Shown piece by piece: positions 26,821 to 35,760 of a stretch of DNA of 64,000 bases (within the stretch, counting starts at the first letter, position 1; every line of letters begins with the position of its first letter). This DNA is from CAYQNU01 sp964419055. GTDB lineage: Bacteria > Bacteroidota > Bacteroidia > Flavobacteriales_D > Parvicellaceae. A program made the position numbers and the translations under genes. The notes under the pieces are model-generated. The model saw nothing but the letters and a program-made list of their open reading frames with translations. It did not search any database and had not been told where the DNA came from. The stretch spans positions 62,001 to 126,000 of the forward strand of contig CAYQNU010000006.1 in assembly GCA_964419055.1 (NCBI GenBank). Reading direction: 5' to 3'.

Positions 26821-26921
26821 CCCCCTCAATATGTGAGAAGAATTGTTTTGTTTCATTTTTTGAAAATGAAAACAAACAAAAGGGTGGATTTTTAGATTTG
26901 AATTATAAAAATTATATAATA

Positions 26922-28211
26922 ATGTATTCTAAACTTGTAAAGAAAGAGGCAAAATTAGCAGTAATTGGATTGGGTTATGTGGGGTTACCAATAGCTCTAG
27001 AATTTGCTAAAAAAATTAAAGTGATTGGTTTTGACATCAATCAAAAAAGAGTGGATATGATGCGTAACAACATCGATCCAAGTAATGAATTAGTGGCTTC
27101 AGATTTTGAAGGGTGTGATATTTATTTCACAGCTGATCTAGATGAATTAAGAAGTGCCAACTTTTTTGTTGTAGCAGTTCCAACTCCAATTGATGAGAGT
27201 AAAGAACCAGATATTAGTCCATTAATTGGTGCTAGTACAACAGTAGGGAAAGTACTTAAGAAAGGAGATTATGTGGTTTACGAATCTACTGTTTATCCGG
27301 GCTGTACTGAGGAAGATTGTATTCCTGTTTTAGAAAAGTTCAGTGGGTTAAAATGGAAAGAAGATTTTAATGTGGGTTATTCACCTGAAAGAATTAATCC
27401 AGGGGATAAAGTTCATACCTTGGCAAGTATTGTTAAAGTAGCTTCTGGCGACACACCTGAGTCGGCTGATAATATTGCCAAGACCTATGAATTAGTGGTT
27501 AAAGCGGGTGTTCATAGAGCATCAAGCATTAAAGTAGCCGAAGCGGCAAAAATTATTGAAAATACACAGCGAGATGTAAATATTGCTTTGATTAATGAGT
27601 TGTCTATCATTTTCAACAAAATGGGAATTAACACATTTGAAGTATTGGAAGCAGCTGGAACGAAATGGAATTTCTTGAAATTTTCACCAGGGTTAGTAGG
27701 CGGACATTGTATTGGTGTTGACCCTTATTACTTAACCCATAAAGCTAAAACATTAGGTTATCACGCCAAAATCATCAATTCTGGTCGTTATGTGAATGAT
27801 AGCATGGGATTTTATGTGGGTAAACAAACCGTTAAAAAAATCTTAGCAAAAGGTAAAAACATTATTGATTGTCGTATTTTAGTGATGGGGGCTACATTTA
27901 AAGAAGATGTTAGTGATATTCGAAATTCTCGAGTAATTGACGTAATTAAAGAAATTCAGTCTTTTTCTTGCAAAGTTGAATTGGTTGATCCACATGCTGA
28001 TAAAGAGGAATATTTCCACGAATATGGTTTTGAGTTAGCTGATAAACCAACGGGTAAATACGATGCTGTAATTATTGCGGTTAATCACAAAGAATATTTA
28101 GGATTAGATGAAAATTATTTCAAGTCAATAACCAACGAAAACCCTATAATTGTTGATTTAAAAGGTATTTATCGTGGAAAAATAGGTAACCTTGATTACT
28201 GGAGTTTATAA
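26922..28211 (+). CDS. UDP-N-acetyl-sugar 6-dehydrogenase (WbpO/TviB-type nucleotide sugar dehydrogenase)
   Basis: The 429-aa enzyme oxidises C6 of a UDP-N-acetylhexosamine to the uronic acid for polysaccharide synthesis. Seen: Rossmann VIGLGYVGLPIALEFA, VPTPIDESKEPD, STVYPGCTEEDC, central helix VAEAAKIIENTQRDVNIAL and the catalytic-Cys segment SPGLVGGHCIGVDPYYL; the C-terminal UDP-binding domain has GATFKEDVSDIRNSRV. The ATG at 26922 is preferred over the TTG at 26898 because it begins next to the Rossmann strand. Which HexNAc is used cannot be told. It is followed directly by rfbB. Confidence 0.9.
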   Translation: MYSKLVKKEAKLAVIGLGYVGLPIALEFAKKIKVIGFDINQKRVDMMRNNIDPSNELVASDFEGCDIYFTADLDELRSANFFVVAVPTPIDESKEPDISPLIGASTTVGKVLKKGDYVVYESTVYPGCTEEDCIPVLEKFSGLKWKEDFNVGYSPERINPGDKVHTLASIVKVASGDTPESADNIAKTYELVVKAGVHRASSIKVAEAAKIIENTQRDVNIALINELSIIFNKMGINTFEVLEAAGTKWNFLKFSPGLVGGHCIGVDPYYLTHKAKTLGYHAKIINSGRYVNDSMGFYVGKQTVKKILAKGKNIIDCRILVMGATFKEDVSDIRNSRVIDVIKEIQSFSCKVELVDPHADKEEYFHEYGFELADKPTGKYDAVIIAVNHKEYLGLDENYFKSITNENPIIVDLKGIYRGKIGNLDYWSL

Positions 28212-28223
28212 TACAATTTGGGT

Positions 28224-29276
28224 ATGAAAAACATTCTCATCACTGGAGGAAGCGGATTTATTGGTTCTCATGTCGTTCGACTATTTGTGAATTCGTATCC
28301 AAATTACAACATAATTAATTTAGATAAATTAACCTATGCTGGCAATCCCGAAAATATTAAGGATGTTGAGTCAAAAAGCAATTACACGTTTGTACAAGGC
28401 GATATTGTAGATGATGATTTTTTAATAGAATTATTCAACAAGTATAATTTTGATGGGGTCATTCATTTAGCTGCTGAATCTCACGTAGATCGTTCTATTA
28501 GTAATCCTAAAGAGTTTTTGATGACCAACGTTATCGGAACATTGAATTTGCTCAATGCAGCTAAAAATGCTTGGAATGGAAATTTTGAAGACAAGTTGTT
28601 TTATCATATTTCTACTGATGAGGTATATGGTTCTTTAGGTGATGAAGGATTCTTTTATGAAGACACAGCTTATGATCCTCGTAGTCCTTATAGTGCATCC
28701 AAAGCAAGTTCTGATCATATTGTAAGAGCCTATTACCATACCTATCATTTGCCTATCAAAATATCCAATTGTAGTAACAATTATGGTTCACATCAATTTC
28801 CTGAAAAATTAATTCCTTTAATGATTCATAATATCAAAAACAATAAACCTTTGCCTGTTTATGGGGCAGGATTGAATGTTAGGGATTGGTTGTGGGTGGT
28901 TGATCATGCACGAGCAATTGATGTTATTTTTCACAAAGGAAAGATTGGAGAAACGTACAATATTGGAGGTCATAACGAATGGAAAAATATTGATTTAGTT
29001 CATCTATTGTGTGATACGATGGATAGTAAATTGGGAAATCCTCAAGGAACAGCACGAAATCTAATTACCTACGTTAAAGATAGAGCGGGACATGATTTAC
29101 GCTATGCCATTGACGCTACCAAAATTAAAGACGAATTAGGTTGGGTACCTTCAGTAACTTTTGAAGAAGGCTTATCAAAAACAGTAGATTGGTATTTAGA
29201 AAACGAACAATGGCTAAATAATGTTACTTCTGGGGCATATAGAGATTATTATCAAAATCAATACGACAAAAGATAA
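28224..29276 (+). CDS. rfbB: dTDP-glucose 4,6-dehydratase
   Basis: The 350-aa SDR enzyme makes dTDP-4-keto-6-deoxyglucose for rhamnose and other deoxysugars. It shows GGSGFIGSHVVRLF, LAAESHVDRSI, the THSTDEVYG-equivalent HISTDEVYGSLG, catalytic YSASKASSDHIVRAY (Y-x3-K) and NNYGSHQFPEKLIP. The start is the ATG at 28224, 12 bp after the dehydrogenase stop. No rfbA, C or D gene accompanies it here, so the deoxysugar partner genes must be elsewhere. Confidence 0.95.
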   Translation: MKNILITGGSGFIGSHVVRLFVNSYPNYNIINLDKLTYAGNPENIKDVESKSNYTFVQGDIVDDDFLIELFNKYNFDGVIHLAAESHVDRSISNPKEFLMTNVIGTLNLLNAAKNAWNGNFEDKLFYHISTDEVYGSLGDEGFFYEDTAYDPRSPYSASKASSDHIVRAYYHTYHLPIKISNCSNNYGSHQFPEKLIPLMIHNIKNNKPLPVYGAGLNVRDWLWVVDHARAIDVIFHKGKIGETYNIGGHNEWKNIDLVHLLCDTMDSKLGNPQGTARNLITYVKDRAGHDLRYAIDATKIKDELGWVPSVTFEEGLSKTVDWYLENEQWLNNVTSGAYRDYYQNQYDKR

Positions 29277-29335
29277 TTTTCATTTGGTATAGTTTTTTCT
29301 AGAAGGTAACTTTACAAAAAAATACAATTATATCG

Positions 29336-30031
29336 ATGTCGCTAAAGAAGAAAATCAACATGAAGTATTCAATATTATTTTTAATCTTATTCTTTTCTTC
29401 AAGTGTAACTTTTTCTCAATCGGTACTTCGTATCACCTTATCAGGAACAGCTTCTTACAGTGTTGTTTTAGATGGAAATCAGCAACAAGCACTTAATAAT
29501 CAAGTTTCATTTACCAACTTAAACAGTGGTAAATTACCCATTAAAATAATGGAACTATTGGATAATGGGATGACCAAAATTGTATATAATGGTATGGTTA
29601 CCGTTCAGTTAAATACTGAAATAATCGCAATTTACCAACCTCAAGGTGTTTTTACCATTTTTAGTACGGTGAGTCTTAATCCTATTGTTAACGCAGAAAC
29701 ATCCACTGCTGCCCCTCACCCAATGGCGGCTGGTTCTTCAAATAACTTATGTATGAGTGAAACTTCCTTTCAAAAGTTATTTCAATCGGTAAATAGCGAG
29801 GTTTTTGATGATAAAAGAACAAAAATGATAGTTTCTTCGGTCACTAATACGGCCATTTCCACAGATCACGCTATTCAGTTGTTAAAACTTTTCACTTTTG
29901 ATGATAAACGATTAAGCTGTGCGTTGGAGTTGGTTCCGTATATTTGTGATAAAGATAATTATTGGAAAGCAGGAGACACGTTTACTTTTTCATCCAATAA
30001 AAAGGCATTGTTAAACAAACTAGAAGAATAG
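29336..30031 (+). CDS. Secreted DUF4476 domain protein
   Basis: The 231-aa protein has an N-terminal leader (ILFLILFFSSSVTFSQ; the start could be the ATG at 29336 or 29360), a beta-rich N-terminal region (LRITLSGTASYSVVLDGN) of unknown role, and a C-terminal DUF4476 module (about 140-230) with SFQKLFQSVNSEVFDDKR, ISTDHAIQLLKLFTFDDKRL and NKKALLNKLEE. That helical repeat domain is common and functionally undefined in Bacteroidota. It is a short distance behind rfbB but probably separate. Confidence 0.75.
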   Translation: MSLKKKINMKYSILFLILFFSSSVTFSQSVLRITLSGTASYSVVLDGNQQQALNNQVSFTNLNSGKLPIKIMELLDNGMTKIVYNGMVTVQLNTEIIAIYQPQGVFTIFSTVSLNPIVNAETSTAAPHPMAAGSSNNLCMSETSFQKLFQSVNSEVFDDKRTKMIVSSVTNTAISTDHAIQLLKLFTFDDKRLSCALELVPYICDKDNYWKAGDTFTFSSNKKALLNKLEE

Positions 30032-30040
30032 TAGATCTAC

Positions 30041-31126
30041 TTATTGTTTAACATGTAATTCGCGCTGTGGAGCAGGAATGTTGACATTATGTTCTCTAAA
30101 TAATTTATCTATAGCAAAACGTATATCACTTTGTATTATTGGGCTTTCCCAAGTTTTATTAATCCAAAAATACAGTTGAAATTCGATTCCTCTTTCTCCA
30201 AAATCTTTAATAAAAATAGTTATTGGATGCCTTCTATCTACTTTGGGATGTTTAAGTGCGGCATCGTATAAAAGAGTTCTAACTTTTTCAGTGTCGCAAC
30301 CATAAGAAACATTTACTTCAACTAAAAAACGTGTGCTTTTATCGCTCAAACTCCAATTGACAACATTCTCTTGTGTAAGTTTTGAATTGGGTACAATAAT
30401 GATTTTGCCATCTAATGTTTTTACTTGAGAGGTTCTCAGGTTTATTTTTTCGATTTTACAAGCCTCATTATTCAGTTCTAGAATATCGTTGACCTTAATA
30501 TTGCCCTCAGTGTATATAATAATTCCGCCAATTATATCCGTAAAAAACTCTCGTAAACCCAGACCCAAACCTACAAATAGAGCAGATGCTCCAATTAACA
30601 ACCCTGTGATGTTACCAACAAGAATTTTTATCGCAATTACAATACCTATGGTATAGATAATATATCTTGAAAGTTGAATGAAGGTATAACGTTTTGTTTC
30701 GTCAATAGAATCTCGTTTTTTAAAATATTTATATAAAATTACTTTTACAATATTGATAATAATACGTGTAGTAAATAATACGATTAAAGCAGCAATAACT
30801 TGGCCTATGGATAGTTGATAGCCATTAATATCGTCATTAGATATTAATTGGTAATTTAATAAATTTGATAATGAAAAAGAAGGGTTGCCCATCCCTAAAA
30901 TTAAGTACAGGAAAAGAGCTGTTATAAAGCCAAGTGCTTGAGTAATTAAACTTCCAAAAGTAAGTTCTCTTCCTTGGATTACTATACTTTTTCCTTCATT
31001 CAGCTTTCTAAATTTGTTGCGTATAATTTTTCTGCCTAACCAATAAAAAGCGAATGCAAACAGCATTAAGAGTAAATTACTCAGACGAAAGGTGTAGTCA
31101 AATCCAATATCAAATAAATCTATCAT
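30041..31126 (-). CDS. Small-conductance mechanosensitive channel, MscS family
   Basis: The 361-aa inner-membrane protein has four or more predicted helices, then the pore/beta-domain start GITGLLIGASALFVGLGLGLREFFTDIIGG, the MscS motif of Gly/Ala-rich TM3 followed by the beta domain (NDILELNNEACKIEKINLRTSQV, IIVPNSKL). The C-terminal alpha/beta domain ends PAPQRELHVKQ. It opens under membrane tension to release solutes. It lies directly after dnaG (8 bp), so the two may be co-transcribed. Confidence 0.9.
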   Translation of the reverse strand: MIDLFDIGFDYTFRLSNLLLMLFAFAFYWLGRKIIRNKFRKLNEGKSIVIQGRELTFGSLITQALGFITALFLYLILGMGNPSFSLSNLLNYQLISNDDINGYQLSIGQVIAALIVLFTTRIIINIVKVILYKYFKKRDSIDETKRYTFIQLSRYIIYTIGIVIAIKILVGNITGLLIGASALFVGLGLGLREFFTDIIGGIIIYTEGNIKVNDILELNNEACKIEKINLRTSQVKTLDGKIIIVPNSKLTQENVVNWSLSDKSTRFLVEVNVSYGCDTEKVRTLLYDAALKHPKVDRRHPITIFIKDFGERGIEFQLYFWINKTWESPIIQSDIRFAIDKLFREHNVNIPAPQRELHVKQ

Positions 31127-31134
31127 AGGGTAAT

Positions 31135-33114
31135 TTATCGTGTTATTACAATGCCTAATTGTTCGGCAAAGTTATTTCGAGTAGTAAGTAAATGATGCAA
31201 AGTTGTTAGAATTTCCTCTAATTCTGAGTCTTTTAAGCTATTTTTTAAACTTTCTTGTTTATCAATTATTATGTTCTCCAAAACGCGCATTTTATAGGTG
31301 GCTACAGCCTTTTCAACACTTTCTTTGATTCGCATCCCTTCATTTCTTGGTGATATGCCGTGTTTGTTGAACCAATTTTCGCTTACACTATCTAATTGAG
31401 AAGAAATATCTACAACCAATCTGCTTAAAGTGGTATTGGTATGATTAATAAAATGTCGTTCATTTACAACTAAACCTTGTTGCAATCCTTCAAGAAATTC
31501 ATCAAAAATAAGTTGATAGGATTCGTTAACACACTTCAAATCATCAGACACTAATTCTTCAATAATGTATTGTGAAACAGGGTATTGTGCTTCTATGGTT
31601 GCATTGTTGGCATCGGTTGCTTCTACGGTGATTAATTCAGAGCCAAATTGCACCATTATGCGAGCCAAGTCACGCTCCTGCCAGTCTAAGCTGTGTTTTC
31701 CTTTGTTATCGTTTGGTTTATTGTCAAATTGATTGTATGAACTGAGCTCTTGCTGTTCATGTGACAAATTTTGATCGTCATTTCGATGACCAAATTCTCC
31801 TGAGGGTTTGATTCCTTTTTTAAGTAGCTTATTTACTTCATTTAACAGGGTTTGTTCGGCCATTTCAAAAAGTTGACTGGTAGCTTGGATGTATACCGAA
31901 CGGGTTATTTCATCCGGAATCAAAGAAATTGAATTAACAATATCTTTAATGGTGTCAGCTTTTTTTATTGGGTCATTAGCAGCGTCTTTTAATAAAATGT
32001 CGGACTTAAAATGTAAAAAATCTTGTTTGTGTCCATTTATATAGTCGAGTAATTCTTGATTACTCACCTTTCTTGAATAACTATCGGGGTCGTCACCATC
32101 GGGAAACAAGACCACTTTGACGCTAAGTCCTTGTGCTAAAATTAGATCAATACCTCTGAAAGACGCTTTAATTCCGGCTGCATCGCCATCATAAAGTATG
32201 GTAACATTTTTTGTGTATCTTTTTATCAATCCTATTTGACCATCGGTTAGAGAAGTTCCACTAGATGATACAACGTTTTCTAAACCAGATTGATGCATGC
32301 TGATTACATCGGTATATCCTTCTACTAAAAAGCATTCGTCTTGTTTACTAATGGCATTTTTTGACTGATATAGACCATATAAAATGGCACTTTTATTATA
32401 AATTTCACTTTCAGGTGAATTAAAGTATTTAGCAATTTTTTTATCTGCCTTAAGTGTTCTTCCACCAAACCCAAGAACTCTTCCCGTTATGTTTTGAATA
32501 GGAAAAATTACTCTACCTCTAAAAAAATCAAATTCCCCTTTTTCACCAGATTTGGTCAAACCTGTTTTTGATAAATAATCTAACTTATAGCCCTTTTCTA
32601 ATGCTGCTTTAGTTAGTGCATCATTTCGATCGGGGGAATAGCCAAGTTCAAATTTGGTAATTGTAGCTTCGCTAAATCCTCGCTCTTTAAAATAACTTAA
32701 ACCAATAGCTTTGCCCTCTTGGGTATTATGAAGTTCATTTACAAAAAAGTCTTTAGCAAATTGATTGACTAAAAAGAGACTTTCTTTTTCTCCTTGAGCT
32801 TCTATTTCTTGAACTGTACGTTCCTTTTCTTCGTATTCAATATTATACTTTTTTGCCAACCACTTGATGGCTTCCGAGAAAGTGAAGTGTTCGTGCTCCA
32901 TCAAGAAGGTAACTACATTTCCGCCTTTGCCCGAAGAGAAGTCCTTAAAAATACCTTTCGATGGCGAAACCATGAAAGAGGGAGACTTTTCGTTGACAAA
33001 TGGACTAAGACCTTTGTAGCTCGAACCCGATTTTTTGAGTTGCACAAATTCATTGATAACCTCAACTACACTAGCTGTGTCTAATACTTTGTCAACAATG
33101 TCTCTTGGAATCAT
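31135..33114 (-). CDS. dnaG: DNA primase
   Basis: The 659-aa primase starts at the ATG giving IPRDIVDKVLDTASVVEVI (an upstream TTG at 33123 only adds three residues). The N-terminal zinc-binding region reads LSPFVNEKSPSFMVSPSKG with no cysteines, so the usual CHC2 zinc ligands are missing or replaced, which is unusual. The TOPRIM part has FLVEGYTDVISMHQSG (Glu) and VTILYDGDAAGIKASFRGIDLIL (DxD). It primes lagging-strand synthesis with DnaB. The mechanosensitive channel gene follows on the same strand. Confidence 0.93.
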   Translation of the reverse strand: MIPRDIVDKVLDTASVVEVINEFVQLKKSGSSYKGLSPFVNEKSPSFMVSPSKGIFKDFSSGKGGNVVTFLMEHEHFTFSEAIKWLAKKYNIEYEEKERTVQEIEAQGEKESLFLVNQFAKDFFVNELHNTQEGKAIGLSYFKERGFSEATITKFELGYSPDRNDALTKAALEKGYKLDYLSKTGLTKSGEKGEFDFFRGRVIFPIQNITGRVLGFGGRTLKADKKIAKYFNSPESEIYNKSAILYGLYQSKNAISKQDECFLVEGYTDVISMHQSGLENVVSSSGTSLTDGQIGLIKRYTKNVTILYDGDAAGIKASFRGIDLILAQGLSVKVVLFPDGDDPDSYSRKVSNQELLDYINGHKQDFLHFKSDILLKDAANDPIKKADTIKDIVNSISLIPDEITRSVYIQATSQLFEMAEQTLLNEVNKLLKKGIKPSGEFGHRNDDQNLSHEQQELSSYNQFDNKPNDNKGKHSLDWQERDLARIMVQFGSELITVEATDANNATIEAQYPVSQYIIEELVSDDLKCVNESYQLIFDEFLEGLQQGLVVNERHFINHTNTTLSRLVVDISSQLDSVSENWFNKHGISPRNEGMRIKESVEKAVATYKMRVLENIIIDKQESLKNSLKDSELEEILTTLHHLLTTRNNFAEQLGIVITR

Positions 33115-33255
33115 AGTATGCAAAATTGCAAAAAAAAATGGAGTGTTTTTAATTTATTATTACTTATATTAATTCACAGTTGAATATACACAGCTGAAAT
33201 TACTGAATTTAAATATAAATATTCCCACTTAACCCTAAGATTATGACTTGAATTT

Positions 33256-33290
33256 AAAAAAGAACCCCTCAATATACCTATAAAGAGGGG
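33256..33290 (-). terminator. Terminator of the 43-aa gene
   Basis: On the minus strand CCCCTC and GAGGGG (33265-33290) form a stem with a 14-nt loop, followed by a T-rich run (TTCTTTTTT). It lies about 13-40 bases after the small gene's stop codon and is the only strong hairpin in this gap. Confidence 0.8.
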
Positions 33291-33302
33291 AGGTGGTACA
33301 CA

Positions 33303-33434
33303 CTACCTACTATTCACTCCTTTCGAGTAAGCTATTGAACATCCAATAGCTAACACGTTAATTAAAAGAGGAATAATTTCAATCGGTACATTTAGAGTTT
33401 GCCCAAACTTCGTAAGTTCTTTTTTAGTTTTCAT
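33303..33434 (-). CDS. 43-aa hydrophobic small protein, unknown
   Basis: An ATG at 33434 opens 43 codons to a TAG. The peptide has a basic, polar N-terminus (KTKKELTKFGQTLNVP), a hydrophobic core (IEIIPLLINVLAIGCSIAY) and a short basic tail (SKGVNSR). A -7-like TAGATTTG lies at 33494-33501 (minus) and a strong terminator at 33265-33290, so it looks like its own transcription unit between dnaG and the antiporter. It could be a small membrane protein, a type I toxin-like peptide or a processed peptide with a leader; I recognise no family. No maturation, immunity or transport gene is adjacent. Confidence 0.55.
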   Translation of the reverse strand: MKTKKELTKFGQTLNVPIEIIPLLINVLAIGCSIAYSKGVNSR

Positions 33435-33493
33435 TATTAGTGAAATTAGATGATTTTAAGTCGTCTAATTGTGTACACAAAAAAGATTAAGGG

Positions 33494-33501
33494 CAAATCT
33501 A
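33494..33501 (-). promoter_or_regulatory. Probable -7 element of the 43-aa gene
   Basis: On the minus strand this reads TAGATTTG followed by CCC, a full TAnnTTTG match, about 60 bases before the start codon. No TTG is found at exactly 19 bases upstream, so only the -7 half is supported. Confidence 0.5.
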
Positions 33502-33568
33502 CAAAAATAAATTCAATTAAATAATCTTAGGGATAAGTGCTTAAATATTTGACAAATTATTAAAATGG

Positions 33569-33600
33569 TTGAGAAAAATTAATTAGTTATATTAACTTTG
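33569..33600 (+). promoter_or_regulatory. Probable promoter of the CPA1 antiporter gene
   Basis: TTG at 33569-33571 and TAACTTTG at 33593-33600 with a 21-base spacer fit the Bacteroidota -33/-7 pair. The TTG start codon at 33623 is 22 bases downstream. Confidence 0.55.
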
Positions 33601-33622
33601 TTTTCGAAATAAAATTGAGTAT

Positions 33623-35101
33623 TTGAATTTAACTATTGAAAACATACTTTTAGTTGGCTCGTTGCTATTATTCGTGAGTATAATAGTGGGTAAAACATCT
33701 TATAAATTTGGAGTTCCTACTTTAATTTTGTTTTTGACAATAGGCATGCTGTCTGGTTCTGACGGCATTGGAGGAATTCGTTTTGATGATCCTAAAATTG
33801 CTCAATTTATTGGTGTTGTAGCGCTTAATTTTATATTATTTTCAGGTGGTTTGGATACTAATTGGAAAACAGTAAAACCAATATTGAAAGAAGGTCTTAT
33901 GCTATCAACTTTTGGGGTGTTATTCACGGCACTATCGCTCGGCACTTTTGTATATTATTTAACTGATTTTACAATTTATGAAAGTATGTTGCTGGGGTCA
34001 ATTGTTTCCTCTACTGATGCAGCAGCCGTATTTTCGATATTGAGATCAAAAAGTTTGGCATTAAAAACAAATTTAAGACCCACCTTAGAGTTGGAAAGTG
34101 GTAGTAATGATCCAATGGCTTACGTCCTAACAATTGCTTTTTTGACCTTGGTTATAAATCAAGATCAAAGTGTGTGGTCTATAATTCCTTTTTTCTTGAA
34201 ACAAATGATTTTAGGAGGGGTGTTAGGTTTTGCATTCGGAAAATTGAGCAAAGTGGTTATAAACAATATAAAATTAGATTTTGAAGGATTGTATCCCGTT
34301 TTGGTTATAGCATTAATGTTTATTACTTTTTCAGCTACCGATTTTATTGGAGGTAATGGTTTTTTGGCTATTTATGTTTGTGCAGTTTATTTAGGCAATC
34401 AGGATCTGATACATAAAAAAACTATTTTAAAAATGTATGATGGATTAGCTTGGTTAATGCAAATTGTTTTGTTTTTAACGTTGGGGCTTTTAGTGTTTCC
34501 ATCACAAGTATATCCGGTTATTGGAGTGGGTCTTATAATATCTTTGTTTTTAATTTTTGTGGCACGTCCAATTGGTGTTTTTCTTAGTTTAATGTTTTTT
34601 AAAATGAAATTAAGGAGGCGATTTTATATTTCATGGGTCGGATTACGTGGTGCTGTGCCCATTGTATTTGCAACGTATCCTCTACTAGCTGGAATAGATA
34701 AAGCAAACATGATTTTTAATCTTGTATTTTTCATATCTGTAACTTCAATTATCATTCAAGGAACTACTTTAAGTATTGTAGCCAAATGGCTCAATGTAGC
34801 CCTTCCTGAAGAGGTAAAAATGATAAGTGAAATTGATAAATTCATGCTCGATTTACCTAAATCTACATTAAAGGAAATTGTAGTATTAGCTGATTACACT
34901 GCCGTAAATAAGCGAATTGTGGAGTTGAATTTCCCTCAATCAGCATTTATAGTTATGATAAAAAGAAAGGGAGTGTATTTGAGACCTGGTGGCTCTACTA
35001 TTATTGAGGTTGATGATGTGCTTTCGATATTGGTAGATAATCAAAAGGATTTTGAAAAAGTTTTTGAATGTATAAATAAAGGTGTGGTAACTTTAGATTA
35101 A
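33623..35101 (+). CDS. K+/H+ antiporter of the CPA1 family (NhaP2/CvrA type)
   Basis: The 492-aa protein starts at TTG and has about 12-13 membrane helices, including the CPA1 segments GVVALNFILFSGGLDTNWKTV and IVSSTDAAAVFSIL (transport-site Asp) and LELESGSNDPMAYVLTIAF. The last ~75 residues form an RCK_C/TrkA_C regulatory domain (ELNFPQSAFIVMIKRKGVYLRPGGST split over the fold). It exchanges K+ (or Na+) for H+ across the inner membrane and helps control cell volume. It is the first gene of a possible unit with the small protein at 35111. Confidence 0.9.
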   Translation: MNLTIENILLVGSLLLFVSIIVGKTSYKFGVPTLILFLTIGMLSGSDGIGGIRFDDPKIAQFIGVVALNFILFSGGLDTNWKTVKPILKEGLMLSTFGVLFTALSLGTFVYYLTDFTIYESMLLGSIVSSTDAAAVFSILRSKSLALKTNLRPTLELESGSNDPMAYVLTIAFLTLVINQDQSVWSIIPFFLKQMILGGVLGFAFGKLSKVVINNIKLDFEGLYPVLVIALMFITFSATDFIGGNGFLAIYVCAVYLGNQDLIHKKTILKMYDGLAWLMQIVLFLTLGLLVFPSQVYPVIGVGLIISLFLIFVARPIGVFLSLMFFKMKLRRRFYISWVGLRGAVPIVFATYPLLAGIDKANMIFNLVFFISVTSIIIQGTTLSIVAKWLNVALPEEVKMISEIDKFMLDLPKSTLKEIVVLADYTAVNKRIVELNFPQSAFIVMIKRKGVYLRPGGSTIIEVDDVLSILVDNQKDFEKVFECINKGVVTLD

Positions 35102-35110
35102 TTTTGCACT

Positions 35111-35482
35111 GTGAAATCAAACATTAAAATAGTTGGAGTTTTTACGTTATCTATTATCTATTGCCTTGCAATAGGAGTTTTGTCGATTTCAATTAATCTA
35201 CCAGATTTTAATCGGAAAACCAACACAAATCACCATAAGATTTTTTCAGATTTATCTTTAAATTCTATTAGTCATACATCCCATTCTCAAAGCTCGATAA
35301 GTAATATAAATGAGTTTAATTTAAGGGATTTTAAAAATCCAAATTTTGGAGGATGTTCAATTTTAAAATTGATTAATAATATATCTAATGTATCGTATTT
35401 TCAATACACCAGAATTTCGTATAACTTTCTTTTTCACAAAAGGAAATCAGATATATTTTATCCATTTCATTATTTTTGGTAA
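35111..35482 (+). CDS. Small protein with N-terminal membrane helix and FHYFW C-terminus
   Basis: The 123-aa ORF starts at GTG 9 bp after the antiporter stop. It has one N-terminal helix (IKIVGVFTLSIIYCLAIGVLSI), a Ser/His/Asn-rich middle and the ending KSDIFYPFHYFW, a C-terminal pattern I associate with small Bacteroidota proteins of unknown role. A TAATTTTG box (35099-35106) overlaps the preceding stop codon. If it is a -7 element, the transcript would be almost leaderless. Function unknown. Confidence 0.5.
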   Translation: MKSNIKIVGVFTLSIIYCLAIGVLSISINLPDFNRKTNTNHHKIFSDLSLNSISHTSHSQSSISNINEFNLRDFKNPNFGGCSILKLINNISNVSYFQYTRISYNFLFHKRKSDIFYPFHYFW

Positions 35483-35760
35483 TCCACCTATATTTTAACA
35501 CGAATTACGACTTAAATTTTACATAATAAAATTCGATTTTATATTTGTCTAGTGGCTATTTTTTGTCTTATCTCATAGTAGATAAGTTTACATTTGGTGA
35601 CAAAAATATACGCTCAATTAGTTAGGTGAATTTTAAGTAATTTCTAATGCCTATTTCGGGTTTTAAATTCGTTACTCTTATTTGAATATAAGAGGTAGTG
35701 TTTAGTTCGTGTAATTTACTTGATCTAAATAAAAATTAATTTTTTTAATAATAAATAAAA

